Shown piece by piece: positions 1-7,113 of a stretch of 64,000 nt of DNA; position 1 is the stretch's first letter, and each line of letters begins with the position of its first letter. This DNA comes from Clostridium cellulovorans 743B (GTDB lineage Bacteria; Bacillota; Clostridia; Clostridiales; Clostridiaceae): NCBI RefSeq assembly GCF_000145275.1, contig NC_014393.1, forward strand, positions 1,240,001 to 1,304,000, in the 5' to 3' direction. The translations under genes were made by a program, and so were the position numbers. Under the pieces are notes generated by a model, which worked only from the letters and a program-made list of their open reading frames with translations, had not been told where the DNA came from and did not search any database.

Positions 1-394
1 GGTCTTCATATTTTGCTACAAAATTATATTTTTGAATTTCAGTTGAACTTAAATTTAATTCTTTCCAACCTAAATTCAAGTTTGCTGCAATCTCTATTAC
101 CTTTACCGAGCCACTTTTAGCATCTAAAAGAGCTTGTAAAAACTCTCTGCTAGTTTTAACTGTGCGGTAATAGGAAGTTCCAACATAGGAACTTCTATCT
201 TTTACCCCTCCTGATAAGGATGCATAGCCAGTAACTGATAAAAAGCTATTATCATAACTCTTTAAAGTTCTGGTGGTATTAGGGATTGAGCTAATCACTG
301 CTGCATCTGCTACGTTACCTTCACCAAAGAGTGAAGTGGAAGTAAGAAGAAGAGCACCAGCTAAAGCAACGCTAAATATTTTTCTAAATTTCAT
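1..394 (-). CDS. Pectate lyase-like secreted protein, N-terminal part only
   Basis: The reverse strand is open from an ATG at 394-392 to the window edge, about 131 codons, so the C-terminal catalytic part lies outside. A good ribosome site (AAGAAGGTG) precedes the start. The first ~25 residues are a signal peptide (basic MKFRK, then a hydrophobic stretch). After it comes GYASLSGGVKDRS and a segment about extending LLDAKSGSVKVIEI and DLNLGW-like NLNLGWKEL, which matches the start of the parallel beta-helix of family 1 pectate lyases as I remember them. Role by family: calcium-dependent cleavage of polygalacturonate outside the cell. It is divergent from the SPRY protein gene, with a 507-bp shared control region. 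The catalytic residues are not in the window, so the family call is likely but not proven. Confidence 0.65.
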   Translation of the reverse strand, partial: MKFRKIFSVALAGALLLTSTSLFGEGNVADAAVISSIPNTTRTLKSYDNSFLSVTGYASLSGGVKDRSSYVGTSYYRTVKTSREFLQALLDAKSGSVKVIEIAANLNLGWKELNLSSTEIQKYNFVAKYED

Positions 395-901
395 AAACTG
401 CACCTTCTTAATTAATTTATTTTTATTAGATGTAAAGTTACTTTAGTAATGAACTAAGTAACCTTTGAGGTTGAGTAGAAATATCTTTCAACTCATAAAG
501 GGCAGTTTCAGTTTACTTTGGAATTACATAGAATTAAAGTCATAAGTATCCACAACACTATCTAATATTCTACAAAATCAATAAAATTCCTCCAGTGATT
601 ATGTTAACGTTTTATGAAATGATTTAGAGTTATTTAAACTTAAAGGTAAATGTATAATATTTTATAAATGTATAAAATTATTTCGAAAAAGATTATTGGT
701 TAATGAAATTTTTTCGAAGGATTAATCAAGTTAAAATTGAAACTTGCAAAACTTACTTTAATTTAATTATATAAATTATCCTGTTATTATTTGATGAATG
801 GTTTTTATTGAGTTTAATGTATTAATGTGACAGAATAAAGTTGTTATTATAATAACCAATTTGAAATGATTATCGGAATTTGATGAGGGGGAAAATTAAG
901 A
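395..901. other. Divergent intergenic region, no gene
   Basis: This 507-bp AT-rich stretch separates the pectate lyase-like gene from the SPRY-cohesin gene and must hold both promoters. No open frame is convincing. A near-palindrome, TTGTTATTAT-AATAACCAA, lies at 841-859, about 43 bp before the right-hand start, and could be an operator; nothing else is clear. Confidence 0.4.
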
Positions 902-2386
902 ATGAAGAATAAAAGATTTAAAAAGCTTAGAAATAGTTTAATAGCTGTAATGAGTATAGCTGTTTTGGTTTTAGCTAGTTCAAATATTTTTGCAACGAGT
1001 ACAGTGGGTGCAACTACATGGGATCCTGCTAATAAGGCAAGTAATGTAACATTATCAAATGATAATTTGACGACAGCATTTGGTGGTAATGTTGGTAACG
1101 TTAAAGCAACTAACTACAAAATATCTGGCAAGTGGTATTGGGAGTTAAAGATCATTAGCAGTTCCTGCGAACTGGTTGGAGTAGCTAATGAATTATTTAA
1201 TGTTACTAAAGATAATGGTACGTCAAATAATCAGTTAAGTTATTATGGATATGGTAGTACTATTTATCCAGGAATAAAAGGTTATGGGGAGTCTTTCGCG
1301 GGTGGAGATATTATAAGTATAGCATTAGATATAGATAATAAGAAAATTAGATTTGCAAAAAATGGAAAATGGTTTTCAGATATAAATTTACCTGCATGGA
1401 ATCAATATTATCCTTTCGTGACCTTTGGATCTAGTAGTGGTGGAGGAGTTCAAACTACTAACTTTGGTGCATCACCTTTCGCATATCAAGCACCTGTAGG
1501 ATTTTCGCCATTTGACAATACACCTATTGAAACTGCTTCTACAAGCATATCACTAAATAAATCTACAACTAACCTAAATGTGGAAGAAACAGAAAGCTTA
1601 GTAGCAACAATAACACCTTCAGAGGCAACAAACAAAAATATCATTTGGACATCAAGTGATACAGCAATAGCAACAGTTGATACAGCAGGAAAAATAACAG
1701 CAATAAAGGAAGGACAAGCAACTATTATAGCTAAAATAGAGAATACAGATATTACAGCAACTTGTATTGTCGACGTAACAGCAACAAAAGAAACTGTAAC
1801 CGTAGAATCAGAAAAAACCAAAATACCGGCAAATCAAGAATTTACAACAGATATAGTCTTACATAATGCTAAAGATACCTTTGCGGAAGACGTAAAAATC
1901 AACTACGACAAAGATTTATTTGAATATGTAGGTTACGAAGATATAGAAGGTTTAAAAGTTTATAAAGAAATAAAGAATCCTGAAACTGGTGATTTAAGAT
2001 TTATCATTGCTAGCCAAGGAGAAACCAATGGAATAAATGCAGACAAGACCTTAGTAAAACTAAAATTCAAAACTAAAGGCAGTGGAAAAGGAAAAGTTGA
2101 TGTTATTGCTACTCGTATAGCTGATAACGCAGGAACTGAAAATGATTTATTAACAGAAAACTGTGGAGAAAAGGAATTTGAGGTTTTTACAGATGTTAAT
2201 AATACTGGGGATTTTACTTTAGGAGACTTAGCTATTGATGGTTACTACTATGGAAAGAATGTGTCTGATACAGATAAAGTAAAATACAACGCAGACGTTG
2301 TCGTTAATGAGAAAATAGATGATGAGGATTTAACTGAAATTACAAGTCAAATCATAGGAAATAGCAAGTATACTCCTAATAATTAA
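902..2386 (+). CDS. Secreted SPRY-BIG2-cohesin-dockerin-like modular protein
   Basis: 494 aa. Residues 1-37 form a signal peptide. Residues ~38-206 look like a SPRY/B30.2 domain (GKWYWELK, then ALDIDNKKIRFAKNGKW). Residues ~215-293 are a bacterial Ig-like BIG2 domain (WTSSDTAIATVDTAGKITAI). Residues ~296-425 resemble a cohesin beta-sandwich (repeated hydrophobic strands, FAEDVKINYDKDLFEYVGY). Residues ~427-488 resemble a dockerin: one clear calcium loop, DVNNTGDFTLGDLA, and a second weaker one. By family, cohesin and dockerin modules mediate calcium-dependent protein docking in cellulosome-like or sialidase-type surface assemblies; having both on one chain suggests self-assembly or a scaffold link. 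No LPXTG, SLH or membrane anchor is seen. The start is fixed by GAGGGGGAAAA just upstream. A terminator follows at 2457. The SPRY call rests on pattern memory. Confidence 0.75.
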   Translation: MKNKRFKKLRNSLIAVMSIAVLVLASSNIFATSTVGATTWDPANKASNVTLSNDNLTTAFGGNVGNVKATNYKISGKWYWELKIISSSCELVGVANELFNVTKDNGTSNNQLSYYGYGSTIYPGIKGYGESFAGGDIISIALDIDNKKIRFAKNGKWFSDINLPAWNQYYPFVTFGSSSGGGVQTTNFGASPFAYQAPVGFSPFDNTPIETASTSISLNKSTTNLNVEETESLVATITPSEATNKNIIWTSSDTAIATVDTAGKITAIKEGQATIIAKIENTDITATCIVDVTATKETVTVESEKTKIPANQEFTTDIVLHNAKDTFAEDVKINYDKDLFEYVGYEDIEGLKVYKEIKNPETGDLRFIIASQGETNGINADKTLVKLKFKTKGSGKGKVDVIATRIADNAGTENDLLTENCGEKEFEVFTDVNNTGDFTLGDLAIDGYYYGKNVSDTDKVKYNADVVVNEKIDDEDLTEITSQIIGNSKYTPNN

Positions 2387-2456
2387 GTATCAAAGTAGGA
2401 TAAATTATAACCGAATTATCGTTAAAATTAGACAAAAATAGAGTGAGTTACACTTG

Positions 2457-2500
2457 AGTACTGAATCTTTAATTCATCAGGATTCAGTACTTTTAATTTT
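2457..2500 (+). terminator. Rho-independent terminator of the SPRY-cohesin gene
   Basis: An 11-bp perfect stem, AGTACTGAATC/GATTCAGTACT, around a 13-nt loop is followed by TTTTAATTTT. It ends the first SPRY gene and so makes the second SPRY gene a separate transcription unit. Confidence 0.85.
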
Positions 2501-2738
2501 CTCCCAATAGTGTTGGTTTAACAATATGGGGGTATAGTATGGAACTTACAACATTGAAATGTTGTTTTGTGGAATTAAAAGTATCCATTAAAAGATTTAC
2601 AAAAAATACATTAAGTTAATAATATGTTGATAATTGACTAATGGAAAAGATTGAATTATATAGATTTATATGGAACAATGTTAATATATTCAAGTTCATT
2701 GAATAAAAAAACATTAAATTAATGGATGGAGGTATAAG

Positions 2739-3617
2739 ATGGAGAAGAAGTCTTATAAGAGAATCAGAACGTCGATAATAACTATGTTAATTTTTATTTT
2801 AGCTAGTTCAAATGTTTTTGCAGCAACTGCAACTACATGGAATCCCGTAAATAAAAGTGTCGGTGCAACATTGTCAAATGGTAATTTGACTGTAACTGGT
2901 GGACTCGGTGGTAGTGTTAAAGCAACTAATTATAAAACTACTGGTAAGTGGTATTGGGAAGTTACTAATGTATCATCTGCCTTTAATCTTGCTGGAGTAG
3001 CTAATGAATTATTTATTGCTAGAACTGAAAATTTTGAATCAAAAAATCAAAAAAGCTATAACGGATATAATGGCAACATGTATCCATTAACATCAGATCC
3101 ATTAATAAATAAATATGGCGAGGCACTTAAAGCAGGAGATATCCTAGGTATAGCATTAGATATAGATAATAAAACTATTAACTTTTCCAAGAATGGAAAT
3201 TGGTTTGGCGATAGACCTTTGCCAACATGGAATCAATATTATCCAATGGTCACATTTGGAAGTAGTAGTTATGGTGGAACGACAACTACTAATTTTGGCG
3301 CTACGCCTTTTAAATACCAACCACCAACAGGATTTTATCCATATGATGGTGTTCCATCAACAGGGTTATATTTGAATAAATCTATAACTGATCTAAATAT
3401 AGGACAGGAAGAAACTTTAATAGCAACAGTAACACCACCAGAAGCATCAAATAAATATATTGAATGGGTTTCACAGGACCCAACAATAGCTACTGTTGAT
3501 GCAACAGGAAAAGTAACAGCTATAAAAGAGGGACAAACTAGAATCGTGGCAAGTCACGTGGATAGTAATAGCATCTTTACAGCTGGTTGTATTGTTAATG
3601 TAACCCCAGCTTCATAG
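2739..3617 (+). CDS. Secreted SPRY-BIG2 protein, short tandem paralogue
   Basis: 292 aa, with start supported by GGATGGAGG upstream. Residues 1-28 are a signal peptide; ~30-205 repeat the SPRY-like domain of the upstream gene (ATTWNPVNKS, GKWYWEV, ALDIDNKTINFSKNG), and ~212-290 repeat its BIG2 domain (ATVDATGKVTAIKEGQ). The protein stops exactly where the cohesin-like module begins in its neighbour, so it is either a deletion derivative of a tandem duplication or the ancestral short form. The function is unknown; BIG2 and SPRY suggest binding to carbohydrate or protein at the cell surface. It has its own terminator at 3713. Confidence 0.72.
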   Translation: MEKKSYKRIRTSIITMLIFILASSNVFAATATTWNPVNKSVGATLSNGNLTVTGGLGGSVKATNYKTTGKWYWEVTNVSSAFNLAGVANELFIARTENFESKNQKSYNGYNGNMYPLTSDPLINKYGEALKAGDILGIALDIDNKTINFSKNGNWFGDRPLPTWNQYYPMVTFGSSSYGGTTTTNFGATPFKYQPPTGFYPYDGVPSTGLYLNKSITDLNIGQEETLIATVTPPEASNKYIEWVSQDPTIATVDATGKVTAIKEGQTRIVASHVDSNSIFTAGCIVNVTPAS

Positions 3618-3712
3618 GATGTTACTATATTGAATTAGAATAAAAATATAGGCTATGAAGATAGCAAGGCTTAAAAATACATAGTATAGCTAAGGTTAAA
3701 AGCCTGTATAGA

Positions 3713-3755
3713 AATAACACCTATCAGCGTAATGAACTGATAGGTGTTATTTTTC
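3713..3755 (+). terminator. Rho-independent terminator of the short SPRY gene
   Basis: A 15-bp perfect stem, AATAACACCTATCAG with CTGATAGGTGTTATT, encloses a 9-nt loop and runs into TTTT. It lies between this + strand gene and the convergent acetyltransferase, and may serve both. Confidence 0.88.
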
Positions 3756-3800
3756 ATATGCTTTAATTTTTGTAAAGAGTGAAGTTAAATTGATGAAATT

Positions 3801-4346
3801 TTATTGGGTTGTGGAAAGAAAATCTTCATCTAATATCGAATACTGGTATGCATCGTGCCATAGTGGAGTTCCATCATTTGATTTTTTAAAGAAGGCTGTT
3901 TTCCTAAAATCTCCTTCTTTTCTCATTGAAAGTCGCTCCATCAGCTTCCAAGATGCACTATTTTCGGGATTACATTTCCCTATAACTCTATGGGCTCCTA
4001 GTTGTTCAAAAGCATACTTTAAAATTCTTTTACAGGATTCCGTAGCGTAGCCCTTTCCATAGTATGCTGGATTAAATACATAACCTATTTCCCAAGTTGA
4101 AAATTCTTTAGGTCCTTGCTCTTTAAAATAAATATTTCCAATCAACTTATTATTTTCTTTTAAGCACACAGCCCAAAAGGCATCATCCTTTGAACGATAG
4201 ATGGCTGATTGTTTGCAATCTTCTTCAGTGTGGATATCATAAGGCTCATATTTAACAACTGATTCTTGAGAAAGGTATTCATAGAGATCGCTCCAATCAT
4301 CAGCACAAAACCTTCTTATTATCAATCTTTCTGTTTCTAAAATCAA
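3801..4346 (-). CDS. GNAT N-acetyltransferase, RimJ/RimL type
   Basis: 181 aa. The N-terminal ETERLIIRRF and the acetyl-CoA loop region EIGYVFNPAYYGKGYATES (GKGYA, about residues 90-105) followed by ENSASWKLMERL are the standard layout of RimJ/RimL-like acetyltransferases. These move acetyl from acetyl-CoA to an amine, often a ribosomal protein or a small toxic amine; the substrate here cannot be read. The start codon is TTG: AAAGGAG sits 9 nt upstream and no ATG is near. It is transcribed towards the SPRY genes and stands alone. Confidence 0.85.
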   Translation of the reverse strand: MILETERLIIRRFCADDWSDLYEYLSQESVVKYEPYDIHTEEDCKQSAIYRSKDDAFWAVCLKENNKLIGNIYFKEQGPKEFSTWEIGYVFNPAYYGKGYATESCKRILKYAFEQLGAHRVIGKCNPENSASWKLMERLSMRKEGDFRKTAFFKKSNDGTPLWHDAYQYSILDEDFLSTTQ

Positions 4347-4830
4347 AATTATACAACTCCTTTCTAATTGGCATAAGATCTATGTTAATGTCTTATAAAT
4401 AACAATATCTTAAGTTTATTGTAACATACTTTGGAATATAGCTTGTAGTAAGATTAAAATGTTATAGAGGAATGAAGGTAGCACTCTCTATTTTGATTTG
4501 GTTGATAGATGTATTTTTGCAGGAAAGGTTGTTTATATAAATTAAGTATGTAGAATAGGTATATGTTTACTTATGATTAACTTAAAATAACAAATTAAAT
4601 TTGTATGCATAAAATCAAAGAAAATGTACTATTATCATATATTTAGCAAGTAATATTAAAGTTTACATATATTCAAAACACGGTATATAATAGAAGAATG
4701 TTGAGATAAGTGTAGTTTTAATCAACATTTTGAAAAGACAATATTATTAAACAGATAAGAAGCTTAAAAAGTTAAATATTAAAATTATTTATGATTTATA
4801 GATATAAAAAATTGTATACAGGGGGATTGA
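4347..4830. other. Intergenic region, no gene
   Basis: 484 bp between a leftward acetyltransferase and a rightward membrane protein. The only supportable content is the promoter at 4662-4691 and a small hairpin, TGTTGA-TCAACA at 4700-4727, in the roughly 130-nt leader that follows it. Confidence 0.45.
4662..4691 (+). promoter_or_regulatory. Sigma-A-type promoter of the 4831 membrane protein
   Basis: TTTACA (4662) and TATAAT (4686) are 18 bp apart. Transcription would start near 4698, leaving a leader of about 130 nt with a hairpin at its very 5' end. Confidence 0.6.
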
Positions 4831-5727
4831 ATGGTGAAAAAATGCATGTCATTAATTGCATTTGTTTTTATGTTTATTATAGTAATCAGTACAAAAACAT
4901 TTGCAGAAACAAATTATAATGAAATAAGCAATAATGGTAGTATGACCGCAATTAGTACACAAACTTCAGATTCTCAACTTACTGAAGCAGAAACTTATAA
5001 ATTGCTTTACGAGAATCAAAAGGAATTTAATGGGAAGATATTAGACACTATTTACTGGGCATTGGGAGCTATAGGAGCAGCTATTATTGCTTTATTAGGA
5101 GGAAATATATTTTTTAATTATCGTGTAAACAAAAATGAAATAGAGAATATTTCGCAAAACTTAAGTAGAGAATTTGAAAAGTTTAAGAATGATAGTGCTG
5201 ATGGAATTCAGCAAAAAATCAATGAATCTATGATAGTAAATAGAGATGAATTTAAAAATTTATCTCTTAATAATCAAAAGGAAATGCAAAAATATATAGA
5301 TAATCAAAATGTACAAATAAAATCCATAAAAACATTTTTTGATGAAGCATTAGAGGAAATTGGAGCTTCAGTAGAAAACAATCAAAGAGGGACCCAAAGA
5401 ATGTGTGAATCACTAGAAAAAAATTTTCAAAGAGAAAATAAAGACTTAAGAGTAGAATTAAATAAATTAGAAGCTGAGAAGTGGAGAAATAAAGGAGTAT
5501 ATCAAAATGTTTTAGCTTGCTATGTGAGAGCAGGAAATTTGGAGATAGAACTAAAGTTAAACATAGAAGATACCATAAAGAATATTTTAGAAGCATTAGA
5601 GAATTCCTCCCGATTATCTAATGCGTATAGCACGCTATTATTTCAGTTTATAGAAAAAATTCCAGAAAAATATTCTATTCAAAAAGAAAAGATCAATGAA
5701 ATAGCTAGGAGCCTTCCAATACAATAA
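4831..5727 (+). CDS. Membrane-anchored coiled-coil protein of unknown function
   Basis: 298 aa, start ATG with AGGGGGA upstream. I do not recognise the family. Residues 1-25 are a signal peptide or first membrane helix (FVFMFIIVIS), 27-68 are a polar outside segment, 74-95 are a glycine/alanine-rich membrane helix (ALGAIGAAIIALLGG), and from 100 on the chain is highly charged. Stretches 100-165 and 190-240 look like helical coiled coil (NLSREFEKFKND, EKNFQRENKDLRVELNKLEA). The C-terminal 60 residues look like a small helical domain. If the first segment is cleaved, the long coiled coil is in the cytoplasm with a short sensor outside. It is a single-gene unit. Confidence 0.7.
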   Translation: MVKKCMSLIAFVFMFIIVISTKTFAETNYNEISNNGSMTAISTQTSDSQLTEAETYKLLYENQKEFNGKILDTIYWALGAIGAAIIALLGGNIFFNYRVNKNEIENISQNLSREFEKFKNDSADGIQQKINESMIVNRDEFKNLSLNNQKEMQKYIDNQNVQIKSIKTFFDEALEEIGASVENNQRGTQRMCESLEKNFQRENKDLRVELNKLEAEKWRNKGVYQNVLACYVRAGNLEIELKLNIEDTIKNILEALENSSRLSNAYSTLLFQFIEKIPEKYSIQKEKINEIARSLPIQ

Positions 5728-5815
5728 TCGATTACTTGAATTACTTGGAGTTTAAATATGGTAAGTTAGCATGTACCATTGATGGTTTATGTAAAACTTA
5801 CCATTAAAAAAGTTG

Positions 5816-5844
5816 TTGACATGTGGCGAAAAAACCGTTATCAT
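5816..5844 (+). promoter_or_regulatory. Promoter of the beta-glucoside operon with overlapping inverted repeat
   Basis: TTGACA at 5816 and TATCAT at 5839 have a 17-bp spacer. A 7-bp inverted repeat, AACCGTT (5833-5839) and AACGGTT (5858-5864), brackets the -10 box and start point, so a repressor could sit here. GTTAAACGGTTACA at 5854-5867 also partly fits a catabolite-control (cre) site, but two core positions miss. Transcription runs into the antitermination site at 5888. Confidence 0.65.
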
Positions 5845-5887
5845 AGAAATATAGTTAAACGGTTACAATTAAAACAGTTAAATAAGT

Positions 5888-5917
5888 GGATTGTTACTGA
5901 TTCGATCAGGCGAGACC
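5888..5917 (+). promoter_or_regulatory. RAT antiterminator site 1, upstream of the licT-type gene
   Basis: The 30-nt stretch starting GGATTGTTACTG and ending CAGGCGAGACC is the ribonucleic antiterminator target of BglG/LicT-family proteins. It overlaps the left arm of the following terminator, so binding of the regulator dimer would prevent the terminator from folding. The middle (ATTCGAT) differs from the second site (GTAATG), so the two may bind with different strength. Confidence 0.85.
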
Positions 5918-5970
5918 TTAATTAATGAGAAGAAAAATTATTTTTTCTTTTGATTAATTGAGGTTTTTTA
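5914..5970 (+). terminator. Conditional terminator under RAT control (leader)
   Basis: ACCTTAATTAAT pairs with ATTAATTGAGGT (one wobble) around a further pairing GAGAAGAAAA/TTTTCTTTTG, followed by TTTTTTA. It shares its first bases with RAT site 1; the two structures cannot form together. This makes the regulator gene autoregulated by sugar supply. Confidence 0.82.
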
Positions 5971-6137
5971 TTCTAAATTATAACTTTAGAAAATAAAATC
6001 TTGATTTATTTAAAAATTTCAAACTTTCGATAAGACCAACAGCTGAAGTATTTGAGAATTTGTTTTTACAAAACAATGGAAGGATAAATTTAAAACTAGA
6101 AACCTTTATTATAGCTGAGGGAGGTGAGGGTATAGAA

Positions 6138-6974
6138 ATGATAATAAAAAAGATATTCAATAACAACGCAATACTTGCTAAAGATTCAGATAATCATGAG
6201 TTTGTTGTTATGGGATGTGGAATTGCATTTAAAAAGAGTGCTGGTGAAAAGGTTGATAAAGCTTTAATTGAAAAAACCTTTATACTCAAGCAAAATGATG
6301 CTTCAGAAAAATTTAAGTTATTATTAGAAGATGTTCCTTCAGAGTATGTTTCATTATGCTACGATATTATCCAGTATGCAAAAAATATGCTAAGTACCAA
6401 GCTAAATGATTATATATATGTTACTCTCACAGACCATATCTATAATGCAATAAAGCTATATGATGAAGGTTTAAAAAATCTCAATCCATTGATTTGGGAA
6501 ATAAAGAAGTTTTATGCAAAAGAATTTCAAGTTGGTTTAAAAGCTCTGGAATTTATTGAAGAGGAGCTAGGGAAAAAGCTACCAGAGGATGAAGCTGGAA
6601 ATATAACTCTTCATCTGATAAATGCTCAACTGAATAGTTCTTATAATAAGATGGAAGATGTAGCGGAGTACACCAAGAAGATACAGGATGTTTTAAGTAT
6701 TGTTACTTATACTTATGGTATAACTCTTGATGAAAGCTCTATCAGCTATGAAAGATTTGTAACTCACCTGAGGTTTTTCTTCCAAAGGTTAAATAAAAAA
6801 GAGTTGATAGAAAGTGATGATGATTTTCTTTTGAAGAAGATTAAGGCAAAGTATAAAAAGGCTTATGATTGTATGCTTAAAATAGAGAAATATCTGGATA
6901 TAGAACTCACTGATGAGGAAAAGTTATATTTAACTATTCATATTCAGCGGGTAACCCAAAGGACAAATGAATAA
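6138..6974 (+). CDS. licT: BglG/LicT-family transcription antiterminator
   Basis: 278 aa from the ATG at 6138, chosen because GGGAGGTGAGGG lies just before it and the conserved N-terminus MIIKKIFNNNAILA begins there; an open frame continues 26 codons upstream but has no ribosome site. Residues 1-56 are the RNA-binding CAT domain. Residues ~65-170 (PRD1) and ~175-275 (PRD2) carry the phosphorylatable histidines, including TDHI, NITLHLIN, YERFVTHLRFF and LTIHIQR. By family, the dimer binds the RAT RNA when the PTS transporter is busy and the general PTS is active. RAT sites lie both before (5888) and after (6978) this gene, so it controls itself and bglP. Confidence 0.93.
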   Translation: MIIKKIFNNNAILAKDSDNHEFVVMGCGIAFKKSAGEKVDKALIEKTFILKQNDASEKFKLLLEDVPSEYVSLCYDIIQYAKNMLSTKLNDYIYVTLTDHIYNAIKLYDEGLKNLNPLIWEIKKFYAKEFQVGLKALEFIEEELGKKLPEDEAGNITLHLINAQLNSSYNKMEDVAEYTKKIQDVLSIVTYTYGITLDESSISYERFVTHLRFFFQRLNKKELIESDDDFLLKKIKAKYKKAYDCMLKIEKYLDIELTDEEKLYLTIHIQRVTQRTNE

Positions 6975-6977
6975 TAA

Positions 6978-7006
6978 GGATTGTTACTGGTAATGCAGGC
7001 GAGACT
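6978..7006 (+). promoter_or_regulatory. RAT antiterminator site 2, between licT and bglP
   Basis: The site starts GGATTGTTACTGGTAATGCA and ends GGCGAGACT, very close to the LicT consensus. It begins three bases after the licT stop codon and overlaps the left arm of the next terminator, giving the transporter and hydrolases a second check beyond the leader switch. Confidence 0.92.
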
Positions 7007-7058
7007 AAAGTTGATGGTATAGGACTTATACTATCTATTCTTAGTCTCGCCTTTTTTT
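6998..7058 (+). terminator. Conditional terminator under RAT site 2
   Basis: An 11-bp perfect stem, GGCGAGACTAA with TTAGTCTCGCC, around a 32-nt loop and followed by TTTTTTT. It is mutually exclusive with the RAT hairpin. Confidence 0.92.
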
Positions 7059-7113
7059 ATAATAAAAAATTAATTACAAATACTAAATAAAATTATACAA
7101 AGGAGAGGTTATT

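Noticed and set aside
3790..4050. 86-codon + strand open frame opposite the GNAT gene
   Set aside because: Complete overlap with a well-supported acetyltransferase on the other strand and no motif.
5833..5867. CcpA cre site
   Set aside because: Two core positions mismatch the usual consensus; noted only as a possibility.
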